Source of the DNA: an uncultured Rhodospirillales bacterium
GTDB lineage: Bacteria; Pseudomonadota; Alphaproteobacteria; Acetobacterales; Acetobacteraceae
Assembly: GCA_903928045.1 (NCBI GenBank)
Contig: CAIYPH010000395.1
Coordinates: 1 to 5,902, forward strand
Reading direction: 5' to 3'
DNA length: 5,902 nucleotides
Part shown: positions 1-5,662 of the stretch, piece by piece
Numbering within the stretch: the first letter of the stretch is position 1
How the letters are laid out: every line of letters starts with the position of its first letter
Translations under genes and position numbers: made by a program
Notes under the pieces: model-generated
What the model was told of the DNA's origin: nothing
Databases searched by the model: none
What the model saw: the letters and a program-made list of their open reading frames with translations, nothing else

Positions 1-103
1 CCACGATCACCTTGGCGCCCTGGTTGACGAACTCCCGCGCGATCCCCTCGCCGAAGCCGCCACCGGCGCCGGTCACGATCGCCACTTTGTCCCTGAGCCG
101 CAT
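1..103 (-). CDS. Short-chain dehydrogenase/reductase, N-terminal fragment (cut by window edge)
   Basis: This is the first 34 codons of an SDR-family oxidoreductase; the gene continues beyond the left edge. The visible protein begins MRLRDKVAIVTGAGGGFGEG. It contains the TGxxxGxG dinucleotide-binding motif (TGAGGGFG, residues 11-18) directly after the first beta strand (KVAIVT), and ends in the second strand (AKVIV, residues 30-34). In the SDR family this segment binds NAD(H) or NADP(H). The catalytic Ser-Tyr-Lys residues lie outside the window, so the substrate cannot be inferred. The start at 103 is supported by an AGGAGA ribosome binding site at 111-116 (minus strand) with 7-base spacing. 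The closest upstream gene on the same strand is the GT25 glycosyltransferase, 67 bases away, so co-transcription is possible but not shown. Confidence 0.9.
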   Translation of the reverse strand, partial: MRLRDKVAIVTGAGGGFGEGIAREFVNQGAKVIV

Positions 104-122
104 GCTGGTCTCTCCTGTCTGG

Positions 123-165
123 CGCGTTGCTTAAGCCGCATGCCGGCTCAGCGTCAAACAACGCG
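123..165. repeat. Nested inverted repeat between the GT25 gene and the SDR gene
   Basis: Perfect 7-base arms CGCGTTG (123-129) and CAACGCG (159-165) enclose a second perfect 5-base stem, AGCCG (134-138) and CGGCT (144-148), with a 5-base loop. The structure fills most of the gap between the GT25 stop codon and the SDR ribosome binding site. In minus-strand RNA it could act as an intercistronic processing or attenuation hairpin, or as a weak terminator. No run of U follows it, so a classical intrinsic terminator is not supported. The role is inference; the repeat itself is read directly. Confidence 0.4.
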
Positions 166-170
166 GGAGC

Positions 171-944
171 TCAGCCAATCGTCGAGGTCTGGAGGGAGGC
201 AATCGCGATCGGCGGGAGCGCTATGTGCGCGCTCATCGACGGCCAGATCCCGTTCATCTTGCAGTCAATTCCCAGGTTGTCGATGACAATCCCAAAGTCG
301 GGGAACCCAATGTGCTCTGCACTCAGCGGGATACAGAAATCCAACAGCCGCTGCGCCCCGCGCGGGCTGACCGAGTAGCACAGGGTGCTGAACATATGTC
401 GCAGTCTGAACAAAGACGGTCGCAGCGTGCTGGCCTGGAAGTGATCGAACCCTTCCTGAAGGCCGCCTTGGTGCAAGCGGATTTCAGTAGCGGAAATCCC
501 CGGCAAGGTCTCGATCCAGATAAAATTGTGAAACCCGTACCCCCAGGCGACATACTCCCAATCGGCCGGCAGCGTCGCCGACAAGGCAGCGAAGTGGGCG
601 CCGGCGTCATGGGAGAACACCGCGTCATCCTCGGCGATGGTCAGTGGCGCTTGGCACGCGACCGCATGCCGCCACAACGCGATATGAGAGAGAGCGCAGC
701 CGATGGCGCCCGCCGAATAGGGCACACTGTCCTCGATCACCCCGGTCGTGATCAGCTCCGCGCGATCCTGCGTTGCACCTTCGGCGGCAGGTACGCGGAT
801 AATATCGGGCAGATGGGCGTTGACGCGCGCAAAGGCCGCCAGCCGATCCGTGCTGCGATCCAGGTTGATGCAATGGATCTGCATCGGCGGCAGCCCGCGC
901 GGCGTGGCTTGGACGGGATCGGATGGGTTGAAGCTTCGTATCAT
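171..944 (-). CDS. Glycosyltransferase family 25 (LPS biosynthesis-type) protein
   Basis: A 257-residue protein of the GT25 family, whose members move sugars onto lipopolysaccharide or other surface glycans in the cytoplasm. It opens the domain with QIHCINLDRSTDR (about residues 22-34), the usual GT25 first strand plus INLDR..R signature. GAIGCALSHIALWR (79-92) matches the conserved GxxGCxxSH block. IAEDDAVF (103-110) supplies the acidic EDD motif (105-107) expected to bind the nucleotide-sugar metal. YSVSPRGAQRLL (190-201) matches the late conserved block. No signal peptide or membrane segment is visible. The reading frame is open further upstream, but the start is placed at 944 because GAGGA at 950-954 lies 5 bases before that ATG; ATG 947 overlaps it, and ATG 884 has no ribosome binding site. 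Donor and acceptor sugars are unknown. By hand count, 241-660 is about 60% GC, lower than sampled lines of the OYE and fusion genes. Confidence 0.85.
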   Translation of the reverse strand: MIRSFNPSDPVQATPRGLPPMQIHCINLDRSTDRLAAFARVNAHLPDIIRVPAAEGATQDRAELITTGVIEDSVPYSAGAIGCALSHIALWRHAVACQAPLTIAEDDAVFSHDAGAHFAALSATLPADWEYVAWGYGFHNFIWIETLPGISATEIRLHQGGLQEGFDHFQASTLRPSLFRLRHMFSTLCYSVSPRGAQRLLDFCIPLSAEHIGFPDFGIVIDNLGIDCKMNGIWPSMSAHIALPPIAIASLQTSTIG

Positions 945-947
945 CAT

Positions 948-1067
948 GTTCCTCGTCAACCTGATGACCAATTCGTGCGCTCGCATAACGGCGAACGTCA
1001 ACTGCCCGCTTGCCTCTCCGCGACCACCCGGCTAACCCGAGACGTCCGCCCCTAAGAGGAAGCCGCC
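948..1067. promoter_or_regulatory. Divergent intergenic region between GT25 and the flavin oxidoreductase
   Basis: This 120-base region separates two genes transcribed away from each other, so it should contain at least one promoter in each direction. A minus-strand TTGACG (996-1001) resembles a sigma-70 -35 box, but no good -10 box is seen at 16-19 bases from it. No clear plus-strand -35/-10 pair was recognised. The plus-strand ribosome binding site AAGAGGA (1054-1060) lies at its right end. No operator palindrome or riboswitch was recognised. The promoter content is inferred from gene arrangement only. Confidence 0.4.
950..954 (-). promoter_or_regulatory. Ribosome binding site deciding the GT25 start
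   Basis: GAGGA on the minus strand lies 5 bases before ATG 944 and 2 bases before ATG 947. The spacing favours 944. The longer open frame that extends upstream to a TTG at 1001 lacks a comparable site. Confidence 0.55.
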
Positions 1068-2153
1068 ATGGCCGTGCCCAAGCTGTTCCAGCCCATCGAA
1101 TTCCGCTCCGTCACCGCGCGCAACCGCATCGCGCTGGCGCCGTTGTGCCAGTACTGCGCCACCGACGGGCTTGGGGATGACTGGCATGTGCAGCACCTCG
1201 GCGCGCGTGCCATGGGCGGCGCCGGTATCGTCTTTACTGAAGCGACCCATGTTTCGGCGATCGGGCGCATCACGCCGGGCTGCCTCGGTATTTATAACGA
1301 CACGCACGAGGCGTTTCTCGCCCGCGTAACGAAGCTGATCTCCAGCGGCGGCGCGGTGCCCGGCATCCAGCTCGCGCATGCCGGCCGCAAGGCCAGCACG
1401 TCGGCACCCTATCATGGCGGCAAGCCGATCCCGCTGAGCGATCCGCGCGGCTGGCAGCCGGTTGGCCCCAGCGCCATCGCGTTCGGCGATGGCTACACGG
1501 TGCCGAGCGAACTTACCCAAGCGGGGATTGCCGAAATCATCGGCCAGTTCGCGACCGCCGCGGCCCGCTCGCGGCGTGCCGGCTTCAAGGTGATCGAGTT
1601 GCATGGCGCCCACGGCTATCTCGGCCACTCCTTCCTCTCGCCGATCTCCAACCGCCGCACCGACGCCTATGGCGGTGACCTCACCGGCCGCTCGCGCTTC
1701 CTCTTCGAGATGATCGAGGCCGTGCGCGGCGAATGGCCGGATGACCTGCCGCTTTTTGTGCGTCTGTCCTCGGTGGACTGGATGGAAGGCGGCATCACGC
1801 TCGCGGATACCGTGGAACTGGCCCGTCGCCTCAAGGCGACCGGCAAGGTCGATCTGATAGACTGCTCCTCCGGCGGCGCGGCGGCGGTGGGGCCGAAGAT
1901 CCCCTCGCTGCACCCGGGCTACCAGGTGCCCTTCGCCGAGGCGGTGAAGCACCAGGCGGGGCTCGCGAGCGGCGCCGTCGGTCTGATCACCGCGCCGGAG
2001 CACGCCGCCGAGATCATCGCCAATGATCGGGCCGATCTCGTGCTGATCGGCCGCGCGATGCTGGCCGACCCGGCTTGGCCGCTCCGCGCGGCGAGGCATC
2101 TCGGCGCACCGCTAGACCTGATGCCGCAATATCAACGCGCCACCATGACCTAA
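1068..2153 (+). CDS. Old Yellow Enzyme-family NADH:flavin oxidoreductase (XenA/YqjM-like ene-reductase)
   Basis: A 361-residue single-domain FMN-dependent oxidoreductase with a TIM-barrel fold. The family reduces activated C=C bonds (enones, maleimides, nitro compounds) using NAD(P)H. Motifs visible in order: APLCQYCATDG (24-34) with the flavin-tuning Cys27 and Tyr29 of the XenA/YqjM class; GRITPGC (66-72); IQLAHAGRKA (100-109) with Gln101; ELHGAHGYL (177-185) with the substrate-binding pair His179/His182 and Tyr184; SNRRTDAYGG (194-203); VRLS (231-234) with Arg232; and IGRAMLADPAWPLRAA (327-342), the C-terminal phosphate-binding GR and the late Arg340. His/His rather than His/Asn is typical of this class. 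The length is normal for the class. Start support is strong: AAGAGGA at 1054-1060, 7 bases before the ATG. The next gene begins 7 bases after the stop, so the two are probably co-transcribed. The physiological substrate is not evident. Confidence 0.93.
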   Translation: MAVPKLFQPIEFRSVTARNRIALAPLCQYCATDGLGDDWHVQHLGARAMGGAGIVFTEATHVSAIGRITPGCLGIYNDTHEAFLARVTKLISSGGAVPGIQLAHAGRKASTSAPYHGGKPIPLSDPRGWQPVGPSAIAFGDGYTVPSELTQAGIAEIIGQFATAAARSRRAGFKVIELHGAHGYLGHSFLSPISNRRTDAYGGDLTGRSRFLFEMIEAVRGEWPDDLPLFVRLSSVDWMEGGITLADTVELARRLKATGKVDLIDCSSGGAAAVGPKIPSLHPGYQVPFAEAVKHQAGLASGAVGLITAPEHAAEIIANDRADLVLIGRAMLADPAWPLRAARHLGAPLDLMPQYQRATMT

Positions 2154-2160
2154 GGGGACG

Positions 2161-3600
2161 ATGCGAACCCTCGTCTTCTGCACCGCCTTCGCGGGGAACC
2201 TCGAAGTCTGGGAGCGCCGCTACCGCCGCTGGCTCGACGCGGTGCTCGCCAGTGACCTCATCGCCGACCAGATCCTCATGGTCGATGACGGATCACCGGT
2301 GCTGCCCTACTGGGACGACATCAGGATCGTCGACTCCGCCGCGCCTCACCCAGGCCGCATCCTCCTGCATCATTTCCCGGACCGGCTGGGCCGCCACCAC
2401 GTTCACGATTTCCCGGGCTGGTATCGCTCCTTCTGCCATGCCGCGCGCCACGCCGAAGCCGGCGAGTTCGACAAGATCATCCACATCGAGAGCGATACAT
2501 TCCTCATCAGTCAGCGCGTGCGCACCTATGTGAACAACCTCACTGACGGCTGGACCGCCATGTGGTGCCCGCTTTTCGGCTTCCCCGAAACCGCCATTCA
2601 GGTCATCGCCGGCAGCGCCGTCGCCCGCTTTCGCGCCTTGGCAGAGCAGCCCTACAGCGATTTCGTCGGCCGCGAATTCGAGCTTCAGCTGCCCTTCACC
2701 CATGTCGAACGCGGCTTCACCGGCGACCGCTATGGCGAAACCAAGAGCGCGGTGCCACGCGACGCTGACTACGCCGTGCAGGCAGTGGATACCTTCGAGG
2801 ACTCCTATTTCTGGTTCCTCCCCCCGCGACCCGCCCCGGATATCCCGGTCCTGCGACCCGCACCGCACGCCGCCGAGCGCTATCTCGACCTCCTCGAGCG
2901 CAGCATGACCGGCGCCCTGTGGCACGATCCCAATATCGCCCCGGGCGTGCCCGAGACCTTCGATCTGGTGCGCCGCACCGAGGGAGTGGACTGGCCGGCC
3001 ACCGCGCCATCGATGATGGGTGGCAATCGGCTGGCGAACCTCCGCCTCCTCGCTGAGGCGGCACTGCAGGAGGGCATTCCCGGTGATTTCATCGAAACGG
3101 GAGTGTGGCGCGGCGGTGGCGCGATCCTGCTACGCGGCGTGCTGGCCGCATATGGCGATATCGCCCGCCTCGTTTGGGCCGCTGACAGCTTCGCCGGTCC
3201 GCCGCCGCCCGACCCGGCCTACCCGCATGATGCCGGTGACGGGCACCACGGGGTTGCCGCCCTGGCGGTTCCGCTCCGTGTGGTAGAGCAGAACTTCCGC
3301 CACTACGGGCTGCTCGACCGCCAGGTCCGGTTCGTGGAAGGTTGGTTCGCCGATACCCTCGCCACCATCCCCGCGGAGCGCTTCGCCGTCATCCGACTCG
3401 ACGGGATCCTCTACGGCTCAACCATGCAGGCTCTCGAGGCCCTCTACCCGCGCCTCAGCCCCGGTGGCTTTGTGACGGTCAACGGCTACATCTTCGCCGC
3501 CTGTGCGCGCGCCGTCGACGATTTCCGCGCCCGCCACCGCATTCGCGCCCCGCTGCATCGCATCGACTGGACGGGACGGTGGTGGCGCAAGCCGCGCTGA
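2161..3600 (+). CDS. Two-domain protein: glycosyltransferase-like N-terminus fused to a TylF/MycF-type methyltransferase domain
   Basis: A 479-residue protein with two halves. Residues 1 to about 230 look like a GT-A glycosyltransferase: a first strand (TLVFCTAFAGN, 3-13), LMVDDGSP (39-46) as in GT2 enzymes, WYRSF (87-91) and HIESDTFL (108-115) as a possible DxD-like metal site. The exact family is not recognised. Residues about 240-477 match the macrocin O-methyltransferase (TylF) family over full length: YLDLLERSMTG (241-251), the SAM motif ETGVWRGG (312-319), ADSFAGPPPPD (341-351), RLDG (412-415), YPRLSPGGF (429-437), AVDDFRARH (451-459) and a final WRK. Family proteins normally read LDGD and DDY where this one reads LDGI (413-416) and NGY (441-443), so Mg2+ binding may be impaired. 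AAGGGG at 2152-2157 overlaps the upstream stop codon and acts as ribosome binding site. No signal peptide or membrane segment is seen. A role in glycosylating and methylating a surface glycan or metabolite is inference. Confidence 0.82.
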   Translation: MRTLVFCTAFAGNLEVWERRYRRWLDAVLASDLIADQILMVDDGSPVLPYWDDIRIVDSAAPHPGRILLHHFPDRLGRHHVHDFPGWYRSFCHAARHAEAGEFDKIIHIESDTFLISQRVRTYVNNLTDGWTAMWCPLFGFPETAIQVIAGSAVARFRALAEQPYSDFVGREFELQLPFTHVERGFTGDRYGETKSAVPRDADYAVQAVDTFEDSYFWFLPPRPAPDIPVLRPAPHAAERYLDLLERSMTGALWHDPNIAPGVPETFDLVRRTEGVDWPATAPSMMGGNRLANLRLLAEAALQEGIPGDFIETGVWRGGGAILLRGVLAAYGDIARLVWAADSFAGPPPPDPAYPHDAGDGHHGVAALAVPLRVVEQNFRHYGLLDRQVRFVEGWFADTLATIPAERFAVIRLDGILYGSTMQALEALYPRLSPGGFVTVNGYIFAACARAVDDFRARHRIRAPLHRIDWTGRWWRKPR

Positions 3601-3636
3601 TTGGCCGCGGCGGTCGAACTAGCCGATCTGGGCCAA
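3601..3636. terminator. Possible bidirectional hairpin at the convergent gene ends
   Basis: TTGGCC (3601-3606) and GGCCAA (3631-3636) form perfect 6-base arms directly after the stop of the fusion gene. A further CGG...CCG pairing lies inside. The right arm falls within the last codons of otsB on the opposite strand. The loop is long and there is no U-tract, so this is only a weak candidate for stopping the two converging transcripts. Confidence 0.2.
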
Positions 3637-4326
3637 CCAGGCGCGAACGCCGCTCGCATCGGCGAACACCTCCGGCACCCGCCAGCCGATCCCCCCGAGG
3701 TCGCGCGCCGCGCGCATGCCGTCCTCATCGGTGACGTCATCGCCGATATAGACCGGCGTCCGGCCGGCGAATGGCGGACGCGCCATCAACGCGCGCACCG
3801 CGGTCGCCTTGTCAGCGCCGCGCGGCTTGAGCTCCCACGCCATCAGTGCGGGCAGAATGGTGAAACGGGCCTCCTCCCCGGCGATCAGCGCGCGCATCAC
3901 GGCCTCCATCGCCGCGCCGGCCGCGGGGGCGAGGCGGTAGTGCAGCACGAAGCCACGCGCCTTGCGTTCGAGCAGCACGCCGGGTTGCGCTGCGGCCGCG
4001 CGTTCGGCCGCCCTGATCCATTCGGGAGGCGGTTCGGCGAGCGGTGCCCGCACGATGGGTTCGCCCGGCGCATGGCGGATGGCACCGCCATGCTCGCCGG
4101 CGACCGCGTAAGGGAGGTCGCCGAGGAGATGGTCGACCTGCTCGATCGGCCGGCCGGTGACGACCGCCACCGCGTTGTTCAAAGCCACACGAAGGCAACT
4201 CAGGCTTAGCCGCAAATCCTGCGGAACCACCACGCTGTCAGGGGTGGGCGCGATATCGATCAGCGTGCCATCGAGGTCCAGCAGCAACGCCGCGTGGGGC
4301 GGCAGGTCTGGCGTCACGGCCGGCAT
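3619..4326 (-). CDS. otsB: Trehalose-6-phosphate phosphatase
   Basis: A 235-residue HAD-superfamily phosphatase that hydrolyses trehalose 6-phosphate to trehalose and phosphate, the second step of the OtsA/OtsB pathway, in the cytoplasm. All HAD motifs are present: LLLDLDGTL (14-22) with nucleophile Asp17 and Asp19; VVTGRP (55-60); AGEHGG (76-81), as in the OtsB cap-proximal block; ELKPRGADK (165-173) with the motif III lysine; and YIGDDVTDEDG (193-203) with Asp196, Asp197 and Asp200. The length is normal for a bacterial OtsB. The ATG at 4326 overlaps the DUF2155 gene by 13 bases. A GTG at 4317 would give a 4-base GTGA overlap and loses only three residues, so it is a credible alternative start; neither has a clear Shine-Dalgarno site. 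No trehalose-phosphate synthase (otsA) is in the window. It is the last gene of the minus-strand operon. Confidence 0.92.
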   Translation of the reverse strand: MPAVTPDLPPHAALLLDLDGTLIDIAPTPDSVVVPQDLRLSLSCLRVALNNAVAVVTGRPIEQVDHLLGDLPYAVAGEHGGAIRHAPGEPIVRAPLAEPPPEWIRAAERAAAAQPGVLLERKARGFVLHYRLAPAAGAAMEAVMRALIAGEEARFTILPALMAWELKPRGADKATAVRALMARPPFAGRTPVYIGDDVTDEDGMRAARDLGGIGWRVPEVFADASGVRAWLAQIG

Positions 4327-4940
4327 GCGGCGACGCGGACGTCGTAGACAGGATGTTCGATGATGGCGGAAGACGGGGCAGAGGCGATCATCCAGCCGCG
4401 AAAAACGGGAGCGGCTGAGCCCCGGTCAGTGATTTCGAGGAACGCGGCGACGTCGGCGGGTTGGTCGGGCGGGCGGGTGACGCAGCCGCGCAGGGTGATG
4501 CTGAGCGTGCCATAGCGCAGGGTCTCGCCCACCTTGCCGGTCAAGACGGTGGAGCGCGCGGTTACCTTGTCGAGGCCGCGCAGTTCGACGCCGGGGCGGC
4601 TTTGCCAGTCGCCGGAGAGCGGCGATGGCGCCGCCGCGGGCGCGGATGCCTGTGCGGGGGGCGCCGTCGGGGCCGGGGCGGCGGGTTTCACCGCCCCGGC
4701 TGGGGGTACGATATAGGCCGGATCGGGCGCGGTGAGGGACGGCAGGGACTGCGACTGGATCGGGGCGGGCGGGTCCTGCCCGGGAATCACCATGGGTTGG
4801 GTTGGAGCCGAGGGCCGCGGGGCCTGCACCGGGCCCAAAGGGGTGAGGCCCGGTGGCCGCTGCGGGGTTTGCGCGGCCAGGCTTGTAACCAGCGGGCCGG
4901 CCAGCATCGCGGCGGCAAGCGCCGCTGCCCGGCGGTTCAT
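4314..4940 (-). CDS. DUF2155 domain-containing exported protein
   Basis: A 208-residue protein with an apparent Sec signal peptide (residues 1 to about 23, positive start MNRR, hydrophobic alanine-rich core, likely cleavage after LAA), so probably periplasmic. A proline/alanine-rich low-complexity linker (about 25-108) follows. The C-terminal DUF2155 domain starts at LRGLDKVTAR (120-129). It includes RYGTLSITLRGCVTRPPDQP (142-161), AAFLEITDRG (165-174), VFRGWMIASAPSSAIIEHP (179-197) and VYDVRVAAC (198-206). The paired cysteines at 153 and 206 could form a disulfide in the periplasm (inference). The function of DUF2155 is not established; from memory it is widespread in alphaproteobacteria next to an NDUFA12-like gene. 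The start codon overlaps the upstream stop as ATGA (4937-4940). There is no Shine-Dalgarno site, so translation is probably coupled. Confidence 0.9.
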   Translation of the reverse strand: MNRRAAALAAAMLAGPLVTSLAAQTPQRPPGLTPLGPVQAPRPSAPTQPMVIPGQDPPAPIQSQSLPSLTAPDPAYIVPPAGAVKPAAPAPTAPPAQASAPAAAPSPLSGDWQSRPGVELRGLDKVTARSTVLTGKVGETLRYGTLSITLRGCVTRPPDQPADVAAFLEITDRGSAAPVFRGWMIASAPSSAIIEHPVYDVRVAACRP

Positions 4941-5161
4941 GCGCCGCCGCGGGGCCGCTTCGGGCTGACGAGGGACCCCGCCATATCGGCCAGGATCTTG
5001 CGCATGGCGGCCTCGTCGACGCCCATCAACACCGCATCCTCGAAGGCGTCCTGCATCACCTGTGACAGCTCGGCATAATTCTCGGCAAGTGTCTTGAGTT
5101 TCTCACGGCACGATATGGGCGCGCCATCCGGCTGCGGCCAGACCTGCGGGAGTGCGCTCAT
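4937..5161 (-). CDS. Small conserved-looking hypothetical protein (74 aa)
   Basis: A 74-residue acidic-to-neutral soluble protein without signal peptide or membrane segment. The N-terminus (VWPQPDGAPISCREK, 7-21) is proline-rich and contains the only cysteine. The middle (about 20-60) reads as two amphipathic helices (EKLKTLAENYAELSQVMQDA and EDAVLMGVDEAAMRKILADM), giving a helical hairpin. The tail is basic (SPKRPRGG). I do not recognise a named domain and no function is proposed. It is accepted as a real gene because its start overlaps the mlaD stop as ATGA (5158-5161) and its stop overlaps the DUF2155 start as ATGA (4937-4940), an arrangement hard to explain otherwise. Similar short proteins seem familiar to me from Acetobacteraceae, which is recollection only. 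It may assist envelope or complex I functions of its neighbours. Confidence 0.8.
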   Translation of the reverse strand: MSALPQVWPQPDGAPISCREKLKTLAENYAELSQVMQDAFEDAVLMGVDEAAMRKILADMAGSLVSPKRPRGGA

Positions 5162-5649
5162 TTCGGTGCCTGCTGTTGCAGTTGCTTCTGCACGTTGCTG
5201 CTCAAGTCACTGACACTGAAAATAAATTTCCCCAACAATTGCTCGAAACTGACCGCCGACTGGGTGATCGCCACCTCGCCGCCGCTGGCCAGCATCTTCT
5301 CGTCTCCGCCGGGAACGATGGAGAGGAACTTGCCGCCGAGGAGGCCGTCACTAGTGATTTCGGCGCTGGAGTCCTTCGGCAGCTTGAGGCTCGACAGCAC
5401 GGAGAAAGTGATCGTGGCCTGGAAGGTCTTGGGGTCGATCCCCGCCGCCGACACGGTGCCGATTTTCACCCCAGCCAGCCGAACGTCGGATCCCACCGCC
5501 AAGCCGTCGATCCGGTCGAACTTGGCGTGAAGAGGGTACCCGGACACGGGACTGCGGCCGGTATTGACCACCGCGTATCCGAGGAACCCGGCCGCGACCA
5601 GCAATACCGCCGCCCCCGCCAGCAACTCCGTCAGATTGCGCTGGGCCAT
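5158..5649 (-). CDS. mlaD: MlaD-type MCE-domain phospholipid transport protein
   Basis: A 163-residue substrate-binding subunit of an Mla-type phospholipid ABC transporter. In Gram-negative bacteria MlaD forms an inner-membrane-anchored periplasmic hexamer that passes phospholipids between MlaC and MlaFEB. Residues 1-29 carry a single transmembrane anchor (TELLAGAAVLLVAAGFLGYAV). The MCE domain (about 39-117) includes AKFDRIDGLAVGSDVRLAGVKIG (42-64), TITFSV (79-84) and SDGLLGGKFLSIVPGG (100-115). The hydrophobic stretch after it (SFEQLLGKFIFSV, 134-146) fits the pore-forming helix seen in MlaD proteins. The length agrees with alphaproteobacterial MlaD. The frame is open upstream to 5889, but that extension is arginine/proline-rich shadow sequence within the NDUFA12-like gene, so the start is placed at 5649, just before the membrane anchor. 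There is no clear ribosome binding site; the gene starts 13 bases after the upstream stop. mlaE, mlaF and mlaC are not in the window. Confidence 0.93.
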   Translation of the reverse strand: MAQRNLTELLAGAAVLLVAAGFLGYAVVNTGRSPVSGYPLHAKFDRIDGLAVGSDVRLAGVKIGTVSAAGIDPKTFQATITFSVLSSLKLPKDSSAEITSDGLLGGKFLSIVPGGDEKMLASGGEVAITQSAVSFEQLLGKFIFSVSDLSSNVQKQLQQQAPK

Positions 5650-5662
5650 CAGCGGGCCGGAA

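Noticed and set aside
945..1001. Upstream extension of the GT25 frame to a TTG at 1001
   Set aside because: It has no ribosome binding site, while GAGGA is well placed before ATG 944. The same TTGACG looks more like part of a promoter.
225..1055. Long plus-strand open frame (276 codons) opposite the GT25 gene
   Set aside because: It is Arg/Gln/Asp-rich with no recognisable domain, and the minus strand carries clear GT25 motifs. It also runs through the intergenic region almost to the OYE start.
1032..2099. 355-codon minus-strand open frame opposite the flavin oxidoreductase
   Set aside because: The product is Arg/Ala/Gly-rich with no known motif. It is a GC-rich antisense shadow of a gene with complete OYE motifs.
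2293..2925. 210-codon minus-strand open frame inside the fusion gene
   Set aside because: There are no recognisable motifs and no ribosome binding context. It is antisense to well-supported coding sequence.
3601..4209. 202-codon plus-strand open frame opposite otsB
   Set aside because: The HAD motifs are all on the minus strand, and the plus frame gives low-complexity basic sequence.
4461..5078. 205-codon plus-strand open frame opposite the DUF2155 gene
   Set aside because: It is Gly/Arg-rich and the complement of a proline/alanine-rich linker. The minus strand encodes a signal peptide and the DUF2155 domain.
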